A DNA stretch of 64,000 nt from an uncultured Coriobacteriaceae bacterium (GTDB taxonomy: Bacteria > Actinomycetota > Coriobacteriia > Coriobacteriales > Eggerthellaceae), in contig CALDCB010000008.1 in assembly GCA_937937585.1 (NCBI GenBank), positions 248,001-312,000 on the forward strand. Reading direction: 5' to 3'. The position numbers and the translations under genes are program-made. Positions within the stretch are counted from its first letter, which is position 1, and every line of letters begins with the position of its first letter. This document shows, in pieces, positions 46,280 through 55,200 of the stretch. Below the pieces are notes generated by a model, which worked only from the letters and a program-made list of their open reading frames with translations, did not search any database and had not been told where the DNA came from.

Positions 46280-46307
46280 AGTATAGTACCCCATAGGGGT
46301 ATGTCAA
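46280..46307 (-). promoter_or_regulatory. csoR-copA promoter with CsoR operator 1 in the spacer
   Basis: On the minus strand TTGACA (46302-46307) and TATACT (46280-46285) are separated by 16 bases. The spacer is TACCCC-TAT-GGGGTA (46287-46301), a perfect CsoR-type palindrome. Bound repressor would cover both promoter elements. Confidence 0.85.
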
Positions 46308-46378
46308 CGACAAAGTGCGTATAATCACAAAGGCGGTCGCAAGCGGATACGCGGCGCGGAACCAACCGTCCAGTTCGC

Positions 46379-47833
46379 TTACGCGCTGATAAGCGCAGGA
46401 ACGCCTCGGATCTCGGCGCGACTCATCAGCCGTTTGCCCACGGGAACGCCCGCCGCCTGCTGAACGGCGTCGGTCACGGCCGTACGGTAATTGAACACGT
46501 ACCAGTTCTCGGAGACGTACGCGCCTTCCATGGCCAGAAGGGCATCGGCCACTTCGGCAGCGTTGAAGCGCCAGTCCATGTCTTGCCTCAGCACACGCAA
46601 CAGGAAGAACGCGACATAACACACCAGGAAGTGCGCCTTAAGATGCGCGCGGGCATCAAGCGGATACGGCGTCTGAATGAAGTCGGCCGAGATTACCTGG
46701 AACGGCTCGTGAACGCGCCACAGCTCTCGATATACGTTGAAGATCGCGGCATCAGATCGGTCGACCTCGCTCGACACGATGCAGAACGCCTGAGTTCCCG
46801 TTGCGGACGAACTGCGCAGAGCGATTTCCTTCAGGTCGTGCACCCCGCCGTGCGAATCCGTCGAATGGCGCGCGATTCGATGCGACTTGATGCCGTACGC
46901 GCCATTGCGCGTGCGGTCGTACCCTTCTGGATCGTCGATCCACTCGATAGTCTCGCGCGCAAGCGATTCCGCAGGCTGCAGCAAAACGAAACCGTCCCCG
47001 TTCGCCGTAAGCGCATCCATAACCGCAACGGCCTCGGGAAGCTGCGCGGCAACCAGCATCGCATGCCTGGCGCCTACCTCGTCCTGAAGCGATAGCACCA
47101 GGTCAACCACCTGATCGGCATCCATATCGTACGGAACCATACGATACGCATACGGGATGCCGCCGCCGTCGATTGCCAGGCACAAGCGTGCGCGCCCCTG
47201 AAGGCCCATCTCGTCGGGACCACCCGAAGCGTCGTCGTCGGGCCAGTTGAACACGTAGTTGCTGAAAACGATGCGCACGTTGTCAAGAAGACGCGGCCCG
47301 CGAACCCGATCGTAACGGGCATTCAGCGAGCGGACCAGCGACTGCCCCGCCTCGGCAAGATCCTCGAGCGAGGCAAACACCTGCGAGTACGAGAAATCGC
47401 AAGCGCGCGTGAACTTGTTTCGGCTGTTCCAGGTTTCGTGCACGGGGACGGCGTGAAGCATACGGGCGGAAACCAGCAACTCAAGCACGCGCCCCGCATG
47501 CGGGTGAAGCGCCAACGACTTGCCTACTCCAAAAAGATCGAGGTAACCCAACGCGATGGCGCTGCCCAACTGGATAGAGCCCGGCCTGTCGGGCTCGATG
47601 CGCTCGTCGCGATCGATGGTCAGAAGAACGCTTCCTCCTTGCGCCTCGCGCTCGCGGTTCATCTGGGCAACTTGTTGCGTGAAGAAATTAATGGGGTCAG
47701 GGTAAAACCGCACCAGCTCGTCAACGTACCCCAAAGACTCAATGGTCTTCGAGCGGACCTTCCCGTCTTGCCGGTAATTCTGAACGACAGAAAGGTAAAC
47801 GCGACCGTTTCGCTTCGTTTTCTTCAGGAACAT
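46379..47833 (-). CDS. Degenerate IS1634-like transposase protein
   Basis: The 484-residue protein begins MFLKKTKRNGRVYLSVVQNY and ESLGYVDEL, the hallmark N-terminus of IS1634/IS4-family transposases. The fold continues, but the expected catalytic blocks are altered: the VVADAGL-type block around the second Asp reads MLVAAQLP, the RPVYV block reads TPYPL, and only LAIDGGGIP and the WRVHEPF Glu region remain recognisable. The frame is uninterrupted with normal codon use and a fair RBS (GAGGAA). No terminal inverted repeats or target duplications were found nearby. It may be an inactive relic or a domesticated protein. Confidence 0.75.
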   Translation of the reverse strand: MFLKKTKRNGRVYLSVVQNYRQDGKVRSKTIESLGYVDELVRFYPDPINFFTQQVAQMNREREAQGGSVLLTIDRDERIEPDRPGSIQLGSAIALGYLDLFGVGKSLALHPHAGRVLELLVSARMLHAVPVHETWNSRNKFTRACDFSYSQVFASLEDLAEAGQSLVRSLNARYDRVRGPRLLDNVRIVFSNYVFNWPDDDASGGPDEMGLQGRARLCLAIDGGGIPYAYRMVPYDMDADQVVDLVLSLQDEVGARHAMLVAAQLPEAVAVMDALTANGDGFVLLQPAESLARETIEWIDDPEGYDRTRNGAYGIKSHRIARHSTDSHGGVHDLKEIALRSSSATGTQAFCIVSSEVDRSDAAIFNVYRELWRVHEPFQVISADFIQTPYPLDARAHLKAHFLVCYVAFFLLRVLRQDMDWRFNAAEVADALLAMEGAYVSENWYVFNYRTAVTDAVQQAAGVPVGKRLMSRAEIRGVPALISA

Positions 47834-48049
47834 GGCTTCCTCGAATCCTCAAGGCCGAACAAGCTGGCTCAACAGCGCGCGATCTTACATCGGCAATCGG
47901 CGTCTCGACACGCTTTCTTCACGAACGACGACGATTTGATGTCGCAAACAACGCTGTTGCACTACAGTTCCCTACATTGTTCCATAGGGGGTTCTCATTC
48001 CACCACGTCCTTCTAGAATAAGCGAGCAATCGATAAGAAAGGCACTTTC

Positions 48050-48442
48050 ATGACCGTCACTATGCTCGCAGGTAAAATCCACCGCGCAACCGTCACCCAG
48101 GCCGACCTTGATTACGTTGGATCGATCACCGTCGACGAGGACCTGCTGGACGCCGCGCACATCCTGGAATACCAGCGTGTTGAAATCGCGAACCTTGCCA
48201 ATGGCGAGCGCTTCGCGACCTATACCATCGCAGGCGAACGCGGAAGCGGCATCATCTGCCTGAACGGCGCCGCCGCGCACTGCGCAACCCCGGGCGACAA
48301 GATCATCATCATGGCCTACGCGGAGCTTGAGCCCGCCGAGGCCAAGGCTGCCAAGCCTGCCGTTGTCTTCGTCGACGACGACAACAAGCCCACGCGCATC
48401 ACCGACTACGAGAAGCACGGCCTGCTGGCTGACATGATCTAA
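48050..48442 (+). CDS. panD: Aspartate 1-decarboxylase
   Basis: The 130-residue proenzyme has the self-cleavage site G24-S25 in DYVGSITVD, which yields the pyruvoyl group. ERGSGIICLNGAAAH and PGDKIIIMAYA are the other active-site and fold motifs. It makes beta-alanine from aspartate for pantothenate. It starts a unit with panC and a PanS-like transporter; RBS AGAAAGG. Confidence 0.94.
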   Translation: MTVTMLAGKIHRATVTQADLDYVGSITVDEDLLDAAHILEYQRVEIANLANGERFATYTIAGERGSGIICLNGAAAHCATPGDKIIIMAYAELEPAEAKAAKPAVVFVDDDNKPTRITDYEKHGLLADMI

Positions 48443-48535
48443 GCCGGCCGCACCGAAAGCCAAACCACCGCAACGCAGCATTGCAAGCAAGCGCACGAAC
48501 CAACAAGCACGCCAGAACGAACCGAGGAGCCTCTC

Positions 48536-49375
48536 ATGCAGATCGCACGCACCGTCGAAGAAGCAAAGCAGATCACCCGCGCCTGGAAGCGCAACGGCGA
48601 AACCATCGGCCTGGTGCCCACCATGGGCTACCTGCACGAAGGCCACGCCAGCCTGATCAAGCGCGCTCGCAAGGAAAACGATCGCGTAGTTGTCTCGGTC
48701 TTTCTGAACCCCACGCAGTTCGCACCGAACGAGGATCTGGAAAGCTATCCGCGCGACTTCGACCATGACTGCGCCCTGTGCGAGAAGATCGGCGCCGACC
48801 TGGTGTTCCATCCCGAGCCCGAGGAGATGTACCACGATCCGCACGCGTTCGTGAACATCGATCTGCTTTCCTCGACCATGGACGGTGCGGCACGCCCTAT
48901 CCACTTCCGCGGCGTTTGCACCGTTGTCAGCAAGCTGTTCAACATCATGCAGCCCGACAACGCCTATTTCGGTCAGAAGGACGCCCAGCAGCTGGCCATC
49001 GTGAAGAAGATGGCCGCCGACCTGAACTTCGACGTGAAGGTGAACGGCTGCCCCATCGTTCGCGAAGCCGACGGTTTGGCGAAGTCCAGCCGCAACACCT
49101 ACCTGTCCGCCGAAGAGCGCTCCGCCGCCCCGATCCTGTTCAAGGCAATTCAGAAGGGTCAGGAAATCATCGAGCCGGGCATGCGCGCAGCCGACCTGGA
49201 AGCGGCCATGAAAGACGTGCTTGCCAGCGAGCCTTTGGCCAACACCGAGTACGTCACCGCGGTCGACGCGCTGACCATGCAGCCAGTTGAGACCATCGAC
49301 CGCGACGTGCTGGTTGCAATGGCAGTCCGCATTGGCACCACCCGCCTGATCGACAACTTCAGCTACCAGCTGTAA
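48536..49375 (+). CDS. panC: Pantothenate synthetase
   Basis: The 279-residue enzyme has the ATP-binding PTMGYLHEGHASLI with both histidine motifs, NPTQFAPNEDLESYPR for pantoate, and DGLAKSSRNTYLS (KMSKS-like). It condenses pantoate with beta-alanine using ATP. It lies 93 bases after panD, RBS GAGGAG. No panB or panE is in the window. Confidence 0.95.
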   Translation: MQIARTVEEAKQITRAWKRNGETIGLVPTMGYLHEGHASLIKRARKENDRVVVSVFLNPTQFAPNEDLESYPRDFDHDCALCEKIGADLVFHPEPEEMYHDPHAFVNIDLLSSTMDGAARPIHFRGVCTVVSKLFNIMQPDNAYFGQKDAQQLAIVKKMAADLNFDVKVNGCPIVREADGLAKSSRNTYLSAEERSAAPILFKAIQKGQEIIEPGMRAADLEAAMKDVLASEPLANTEYVTAVDALTMQPVETIDRDVLVAMAVRIGTTRLIDNFSYQL

Positions 49376-49391
49376 GAAAGAAAGGACCACC

Positions 49392-50372
49392 ATGCAGCTC
49401 CTTGCAAAGATCGGCAACACCTGCACGCGCTACGTGGCACTGATCATCATCCTGCTTTCGGCATGGGCGTTCCTCATGCCGGGACTGTTCGCTTGGGCCA
49501 CGGGCTATACGGCCATCTTCCTGGGCGTCATCATGTTCGGCATGGGCCTTACCATCAGCGCGACCGACTTCAAGGTTGTCTTCACGCATCCTAAGGAAGT
49601 CCTGCTGGGCGCCATCGCTCAGTACACCATCATGCCCCTTTCCGCATGGCTTCTGGTTACCGTGCTACAGCTTCCCACCGACATCGCACTGGGCGTCATC
49701 CTGGTTGGCTGCTGCCCGGGCGGCACCGCATCGAACGTCATCACCTACATCGCCAAGGGCGACGTCGCGCTCTCGGTTGGCATGACCATCGCATCCACTC
49801 TGCTTGCGCCCATCATGACCCCCATGCTTGTCTGGTTCCTGGCTCACACCATGGTCAACGTCTCGTTCCAGGCCATGTTCATGAACGTCCTTCAAGTTGT
49901 CCTGGTCCCGGTTACCGCAGGCATCCTGGCCAACATGCTGGCGAAGAACGTCGTTCGCAAGGTCACCCCGGCCCTTCCCCTGATCAGCGTCAGCGCCATT
50001 GCTTTCATCGTCGCAGGCATCATGGCCGTGAACTCGCAGAAGGTCATCGAAAGCGGCGTTCTGGTTCTGGCCGTCGTTATCCTTCATAACGCCATCGGCA
50101 TGGGCGCCGGATACGGCATCGCCCGCTTGTTCAAGCTTGATTTCGCGAAGACCACCGCGCTGACCATCGAAGTTGGCATGCAGAACTCAGGTCTGGCCGT
50201 CACCCTAGCTGCGGCGAGCTTCGCCGCAAACCCGCTGGCCACGTTGCCTGGCGCCATCTTCAGCGTATGGCACAACATCGCCGGATCCATTCTTGCCAGC
50301 GCGCGCGTCCGCAAACTTGAAGAACCTGCGCATGCAGCGCGTCTGGGCAGCAAAGCGCAAGCAGGCGAGTAA
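49392..50372 (+). CDS. Bile acid:sodium symporter family transporter, PanS-like
   Basis: The 326-residue, about ten-span BASS protein carries GVIMFGMGLTIS and LVGCCPGGTASNVITYIAKGDVALSV, the two characteristic segments, and EVGMQNSGLAVTLA, the third. It sits 16 bases after panC. In Salmonella the BASS member PanS imports ketopantoate/pantoate; the operon position suggests the same here. Without panB and panE nearby this would supply the missing branch. Bile-acid transport cannot be excluded from sequence alone. Confidence 0.85.
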   Translation: MQLLAKIGNTCTRYVALIIILLSAWAFLMPGLFAWATGYTAIFLGVIMFGMGLTISATDFKVVFTHPKEVLLGAIAQYTIMPLSAWLLVTVLQLPTDIALGVILVGCCPGGTASNVITYIAKGDVALSVGMTIASTLLAPIMTPMLVWFLAHTMVNVSFQAMFMNVLQVVLVPVTAGILANMLAKNVVRKVTPALPLISVSAIAFIVAGIMAVNSQKVIESGVLVLAVVILHNAIGMGAGYGIARLFKLDFAKTTALTIEVGMQNSGLAVTLAAASFAANPLATLPGAIFSVWHNIAGSILASARVRKLEEPAHAARLGSKAQAGE

Positions 50373-50433
50373 CATGGCGAGCATCCCCGTTTCAGCCGCG
50401 CAAGCAGCTTCGGCAAGGCAGGAAGATGAAGAG

Positions 50434-51249
50434 ATGCGAGTAACACAAACAGAGCCCTTCAAAATCGCCCTTGCTCAAACAGGGACGCCCATCGACGGCA
50501 ACGTCGTCGAACAAGCACGCAACGCGATATCCGAAGCAAAGGAACTCGGGGCGGCCATCGTGGCCTTCCCCGAGTTTTTCATGTCCCCCTTCGAACTTGA
50601 CGCAGGCGAGTACGCTGCCGCAGCCCAGCCCATAGACGGCCCCTTCGCCACCGCGATCAGCCAGCTTGCCGCCGAAGCGAGCGTTTGGGTGCTATTCACT
50701 ATGAACGAGAAGAACCCGGACGATCCCGCCAAGCCTTTCAACACCGCCGTGCTGGTGGACGACCGCGGCAACCGTCGCTGCTCTTACCGCAAAACGCATT
50801 TGTTCGATGCGGGAAGCCCCGCCGAGTCCGATCGCGCGACCCCAGGCAATGCGCTGTTTGCACCCGTCGCCACCCCGTTCGGAAAGGTCGGCTTGGGAAT
50901 TTGCTACGACCTGCGCTTTCCCGAGCTTTCACGCGCTGCTGCCCTTGCAGGGTGCGACCTGATGCTGTTCCCTGCCGGCTGGGTTGACGGCCCCACGAAG
51001 GCCGATCAATGGGAAGCACTTCTTCGCGCACGCGCGCTCGAGAACGAAATGCACGTGGCAGGAGTCTGCCGCGCAGGGGAAGGCTACGTCGGACATTCAA
51101 TGGCCGTTGCCCCCAACGGAAAGACGATCGCACAGACAACCGACAACAAGCAACGGGTCTTGATTGCGGAAATCAACCCCGCCGCAACGACCACCATGCG
51201 CGACGCGATCCCCGTCTTTCGCCACCGCCGTCCCGAGCTGTACGCTTAA
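50434..51249 (+). CDS. Carbon-nitrogen hydrolase (nitrilase superfamily)
   Basis: The 271-residue amidase-type protein has the Glu-Lys-Cys triad: E47 in VAFPEFF, K120 in YRKTHLFD and C157 in GICYDLRFPE. The Nit branch includes omega-amidases and deaminated glutathione amidases; the substrate is uncertain. ATG 50434 with AGGAAG upstream is preferred; ATG 50374, one base after the transporter stop, is an alternative. It may be cotranscribed with the pan genes. Hydrolysis of a pantothenate-related amide such as pantetheine fits the context but has no direct support. Confidence 0.85.
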   Translation: MRVTQTEPFKIALAQTGTPIDGNVVEQARNAISEAKELGAAIVAFPEFFMSPFELDAGEYAAAAQPIDGPFATAISQLAAEASVWVLFTMNEKNPDDPAKPFNTAVLVDDRGNRRCSYRKTHLFDAGSPAESDRATPGNALFAPVATPFGKVGLGICYDLRFPELSRAAALAGCDLMLFPAGWVDGPTKADQWEALLRARALENEMHVAGVCRAGEGYVGHSMAVAPNGKTIAQTTDNKQRVLIAEINPAATTTMRDAIPVFRHRRPELYA

Positions 51250-51454
51250 CAAGCAATTACGGGGCTGTGGGCTCCACCTAAATAGACACCGCTCCGAACT
51301 GCCCGGGCCCTCGGCATCAACTGCCCTAAGAACCTCCCCTCCGTCGAACCCGTACCCCTCCAACATGGAGACTTGATCGGCAGCGAATAACGCCAACCCC
51401 GAAGCCGTCGCGTATGTTAGATTGGGTAAAATTCCGATCGATCAAAGGGGTCGC
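51250..51454. other. Intergenic region, possible structured RNA
   Basis: Bases about 51262-51370 are GC-rich with repeated AACTGCCC blocks (51297 and 51321 area) and a small hairpin CTCC-AACAT-GGAG. The composition and lack of a coding frame hint at an RNA, but no class could be identified. The end holds the hemH promoter (TATGTT) and RBS. Confidence 0.3.
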
Positions 51455-52519
51455 ATGAGAACGGGAATCATCATCGCAAACACCGGATCGCCTTCTTCAA
51501 CCGATCCCGATGATATTGAGGCGTATCTTCGCGAGTTCCTGCTTGACGACCGCATCTGCCAGATGCCCAAGCCCATTTGGAAATACATCGTCTACCGCCA
51601 CATTCTACCGAAGCGCAAGTTCGCCTCTGCCAAGCGTTACGAATTCATTTGGCAGCCCGAAGGCTCGCCGCTCATCTTCACCCAGCAAAAACTTGCCAAG
51701 AAGATCCAGGCCTCCTTCGATGTTGATCGAAAAGAAGGCGACGAAACAGGATACGTCGTGCGCAGCGCGATGAGTTACGGCGAGCCTTCCATGGGCAGCG
51801 TGCTTGCCGAGCTGCGCAACCTGCGTTGCGACAACGTCATCCTTCTGCCGCTGTATCCTCAAAAGGCGTTCTCCAATACGTTGTCCGTCGTCGACGCATA
51901 TAAGCGCGCTCGTAAAGATGTTGGTTGGAGGCCTGCGACCTGCGTGATCGAGGACTACCACGACAACCCGCTGTACATCCAGGCAATCGCGGATCAAATT
52001 CGCGAAAGCGGGTTCGACCCCAACGGCAGCGATCGTCTTATGCTGTCGTTCCACGCCATCCCTCTTAAAGACGAAGCCAACGGCGACAACTACCGCGAGC
52101 AGATCAACCAGACCGTTGCGCTGATCGCTCAAAACCTTGGCATGCCCGCTGGCGATATCACCGTCTCGTTCCAAAGCGTGTTCGGGCATAAAGAAGATGC
52201 ATGGGTGTCGCCTTTGTCCATTCACCTGCTACCAAAGTGGCGCGACAAGGATTTCCGCGTGTTCTTCGGCTGCCCTGGATTCGCCATCGATTGCCTGGAG
52301 ACGCTGTTCGACGTTCCAAACGAGCTTTGCCCTGCCCTGGAAGGCGAACAGAAAACGCCCCTGACCACCTGCACGCGAACCGGCGGCGACATTCAGGCCG
52401 CGCGCAATACCAAGGGACGCTTCAATTGGGTCCCCTGCCTAAACGCAAGCGACCAGCAAGTTGCCGTCATCCGCAACGTGCTTGACAAGGCTATCGCCGC
52501 TGGCAAGTTCGATCTTTAG
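51455..52519 (+). CDS. hemH: Ferrochelatase (haem or coproporphyrin type)
   Basis: The 354-residue chelatase has ANTGSPSS and FLLDDRICQMPKPIWKY at the N-terminus, PLYPQKAFSNT, the metal-site histidine in LMLSFHAIPL and GCPGFAIDCLETLFD near the end. It inserts Fe(II) into a porphyrin. Actinobacterial enzymes usually act on coproporphyrin III; this window has no other haem genes, so a salvaged porphyrin is possible. ATG 51455 has AAAGGGG upstream; terminator directly after. Confidence 0.92.
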   Translation: MRTGIIIANTGSPSSTDPDDIEAYLREFLLDDRICQMPKPIWKYIVYRHILPKRKFASAKRYEFIWQPEGSPLIFTQQKLAKKIQASFDVDRKEGDETGYVVRSAMSYGEPSMGSVLAELRNLRCDNVILLPLYPQKAFSNTLSVVDAYKRARKDVGWRPATCVIEDYHDNPLYIQAIADQIRESGFDPNGSDRLMLSFHAIPLKDEANGDNYREQINQTVALIAQNLGMPAGDITVSFQSVFGHKEDAWVSPLSIHLLPKWRDKDFRVFFGCPGFAIDCLETLFDVPNELCPALEGEQKTPLTTCTRTGGDIQAARNTKGRFNWVPCLNASDQQVAVIRNVLDKAIAAGKFDL

Positions 52520-52542
52520 CATAAACGCGCAACATAGAACGG

Positions 52543-52576
52543 AAAGGACTGCTGACCTGCGTCAACAGTCCTTTTT
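52543..52576 (+). terminator. Terminator of hemH
   Basis: AAAGGACTG pairs with CAGTCCTTT, with an inner TGAC/GTCA stem, and is followed by TTTTTGC. Confidence 0.85.
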
Positions 52577-52677
52577 GCATCTAATTCGCATTGTTGGGGC
52601 GAGCCGGCTGGTCGGAAGCATCGAAACGCGCCACCAGGCAGAAGCGCTGAAGCGGGTTGCCGTTTCGCAGCGACCTC

Positions 52678-53409
52678 TTAAGCCAAGACGATCTCACAGG
52701 TGAACGAAGCCTCGTCAGACCCGTTCATGCCCTGAGCAAGGATGGTCTTGCCATCGCGCTTCACAGCGATCTGGATTCGATCACCCACGCGGATCTCGTG
52801 GCGATAATCGATTTGCAGTGTCTTGATCTGCTCGTTGGCGCCAAGGTCCAGCACATCAAGCACGTATGTGGCATAACAAGCGTTATTCACGTGCCCGTTC
52901 GTGTCGGCGTCGCTTGGCTTGGCGACAACCTCTGCCAGCGGCTCGGTTGCCTCTTCCAGCAAGAATGGCTTGGTGCGGCGGACTTTGCCGGCGAACATGC
53001 GGTCCTCGCAGAAATCACCATCGACATCGCAGTGGTCAAGCACCGATTCAATCGTGCGCGTTTCGGTGTTCAGCAACATCCACTCGCTTCTGGCCTTCGC
53101 TACCATGTTGCCATCGGCGTCGGTCATTGCATAATCACGCTGGAAGAACAAACGCGAAGGGGAATGCGGCCACGTACGCGCGGTCGCGACGCTGTGCATA
53201 GCTGGGTTCTGAACGATCTCGAGTTTCGTACGCGCGACAGCCCAGAAAACACCCTCGGAAGCCATGCGATCATACCCGATGCCCATGTCATCGGCCTGAA
53301 TCGAGGCGATATCCTGAAAGATATCAAGCGCCGATGCGGGCTTAAGACGATCGAAACGATCGAAATCGCTGGTACGAAGCTGATATGGAAGAGAAAGCTC
53401 GAGGGGCAT
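52678..53409 (-). CDS. Acyl-ACP thioesterase
   Basis: The 243-residue double hotdog protein has the N-terminal LSLPYQLRTSDFDRFDRLKP and ALDIFQDIASIQADDMG, and the C-terminal repeat DTNGHVNNACYATYVLDVL, containing the Asn-His catalytic region of bacterial FatA-like enzymes. It releases fatty acids from acyl-ACP. ATG 53409 has GAAGG 8 bases upstream; ATG 53424 is an alternative. Release of free fatty acids or lipid remodelling is possible. Confidence 0.87.
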   Translation of the reverse strand: MPLELSLPYQLRTSDFDRFDRLKPASALDIFQDIASIQADDMGIGYDRMASEGVFWAVARTKLEIVQNPAMHSVATARTWPHSPSRLFFQRDYAMTDADGNMVAKARSEWMLLNTETRTIESVLDHCDVDGDFCEDRMFAGKVRRTKPFLLEEATEPLAEVVAKPSDADTNGHVNNACYATYVLDVLDLGANEQIKTLQIDYRHEIRVGDRIQIAVKRDGKTILAQGMNGSDEASFTCEIVLA

Positions 53410-53664
53410 GCGCACCGCCTTCATTTAAGAATTCAACAAACGGGGCTTATTATAGCCCTCACCGTACGCATGTTTGGATGTCAGATTCTTCACCTCACAT
53501 TTGCGGCTTTGTTACTTCTAGCGACGCGGCCCGCTCGTCTACGCGCTGCGCGCTATCAGATCCATCGGCGGCTGTCCCTGCGCTTTTCAACCCCTGTCGC
53601 TGTCGACGACTTCCGAGGAAGCCGCCTCGGCGACGAAGCGCGCTCGGCCGCTCGCGTCCGCGGC
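53410..53664. repeat. GC-rich repeat-bearing intergenic region
   Basis: A degenerate copy of the GCGGCCCGCTCG element, found twice in the adjacent rrf2 gene, lies at about 53527-53538, with further CGCTCGGCCGCTCG variants near 53641. The promoter for the thioesterase gene must be in the first 60 bases. Confidence 0.45.
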
Positions 53665-54141
53665 TTAAACCTTGGCTACGCGGCCCGCTCGTTCCAAGGA
53701 ACTCGCGTCCGCTGCCTTGCCACTTTGGGCTACGCGGCCCGCTCGTTCCAAGGAACTCGCGTCCGCTGCCTGTTCCAACGTCATATTCTCCAAACAACGA
53801 GTGATGGCGCCTTCCAAGCTTTCCCACACGAACGTGGTCGAAGCATCGCCGCGCTCAAGCTCCTCCGCAGGAACCGGCGAGAACCCACCCTCGGTAAGCT
53901 GCAGGATCTCGGCGATGGTGATCATAGACGGATCGCGGTTCAGACGATAACCGCCCTGATAACCGCGCGTGATCTGGAGCATCCCCGACGGATTCAGGCA
54001 CGCCACGATGCGCTCGAGATACTTCTTCGAAATGCCCTGACGCTCGGCGATCGACTTCAGCGAGACGGGGCCTTCGGCATCGTGCTCGGCAAGATCGATA
54101 AGAAAGCGCAGCGCATAGCGCCCTTTCGTCGAAACAAGCAT
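53665..54141 (-). CDS. Rrf2-family regulator with C-terminal tandem repeat
   Basis: The 158-residue Rrf2 protein has the winged helix LVSTKGRYALRFLIDLAEH, SLKSIAERQGISKKYLERI and GGYRLNRDPSMITIAEILQ. The Cys triad that binds Fe-S in IscR/NsrR is absent (only two scattered Cys), so it is more like CymR-type or other cofactor-free members. After residue about 124 the chain is built from an 18-residue unit (AADASSLERAGRVAQSGK) repeated once, encoded by a 54-bp tandem repeat (units start near 53674 and 53728). The normal protein would end near the start of the repeat. ATG 54141, GGGGG upstream. Confidence 0.85.
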   Translation of the reverse strand: MLVSTKGRYALRFLIDLAEHDAEGPVSLKSIAERQGISKKYLERIVACLNPSGMLQITRGYQGGYRLNRDPSMITIAEILQLTEGGFSPVPAEELERGDASTTFVWESLEGAITRCLENMTLEQAADASSLERAGRVAQSGKAADASSLERAGRVAKV

Positions 54142-54246
54142 GAGACCCCCTGGCAATTCAAATCGAGAACAAATACCCACCTTTACGATCGATTATAGCA
54201 GCGGACGCTAAAATAGCAGTATCGGCACGACGGAAGGCAGCAGGTT

Positions 54247-55035
54247 ATGGGAGCACCGCGTTACAAAGTCTCGCCTCTTTACGACGAGAACGGAAGAATC
54301 GCCCCGCAGTTCCTTGACGAGGAGTTCTCTTCGTACGGGCACACCTGGGAAGAATCCATGGACATGCCCTGGTTCCAAGGCATCATCAAGCAGGAGCTTG
54401 CCGCCGAAAAGATCGCTGACCAGCCACTCGAGCGCCTTGCCCACCTTGCCCCGTCCGAGCGCGTCAAGCACCTGTACCTGCATTGGCTTCACTTCATGGA
54501 CGACAAGCTTGACCCCTGGACCACGGGCGGCGCCATCCACTTCCGACCCCACTGGGCTCGCGTCCTCATGCTGGCGCTGACGCTGGGAGACGCCGCTGGC
54601 CTAAACGATACCGACATGAACGCGCTCGCCATGGCGGCGGTCTTTCACGATTCTCGCAGGAAGAACCCGTACATGGACACCGGGCATGGGCGTCGCGCCT
54701 CGGATTATTACCGTGAAGCGGGAAGCGAAGGGTTGCTGACATTCGACCCGCGAACGTTTTTAGCCGTCCGCTGGCACGACCGTGACGATGACGACGGCGT
54801 TAAGGCCATCAAGAGCGAAGACGAGCTTTCAGAAGCCGCCCCCGATAACGCACAAGCCGATGCAGGCTTCGTGTACCTTACGCTGAAAGATGCCGACGGA
54901 CTCGACCGCTTCCGCTTGGGCGAAGAGTGCTTCGACCGGCGATTCATGCGCTCGCAAGCGGCACTCGACAACGTCGAGTTCTCACGTGAACTTCTCGAGC
55001 TGTCGAAACGGCCGATGAAAACGCCCGAGAAATAA
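54247..55035 (+). CDS. HD-domain hydrolase-like protein
   Basis: The 262-residue protein shows HD-superfamily metal ligands in order: HWARVLMLALTLG, AVFHDSRRKN, GHGRRASDYYRE, RWHDRDDDD and LKDADGLDRFRLG. The H...HD...H...D pattern supports a phosphohydrolase; nucleotide or second-messenger substrates are possible. It is divergent from the rrf2 gene, 106 bases away, so it may be under its control. Substrate unknown. Confidence 0.75.
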   Translation: MGAPRYKVSPLYDENGRIAPQFLDEEFSSYGHTWEESMDMPWFQGIIKQELAAEKIADQPLERLAHLAPSERVKHLYLHWLHFMDDKLDPWTTGGAIHFRPHWARVLMLALTLGDAAGLNDTDMNALAMAAVFHDSRRKNPYMDTGHGRRASDYYREAGSEGLLTFDPRTFLAVRWHDRDDDDGVKAIKSEDELSEAAPDNAQADAGFVYLTLKDADGLDRFRLGEECFDRRFMRSQAALDNVEFSRELLELSKRPMKTPEK

Positions 55036-55200
55036 AACAGGCTGCAGGCGAAATCCGCCTACAGCCCGATAGATCCCGCAAGACGAAGCTAGCGTCTCGA
55101 GCATTCGCCCATTACGCGCTGTTTTTGGGCAGCCCGACACTCGTCCGGCGCTGCCCGCTTGGCAACAAAGCTGATCTCGAACCAGCCCGCTCAACGCAGC

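Noticed and set aside
46330..47900. Complete insertion sequence around the IS1634-like gene
   Set aside because: No terminal inverted repeats or target-site duplication could be seen on either side, and the catalytic motifs are altered.
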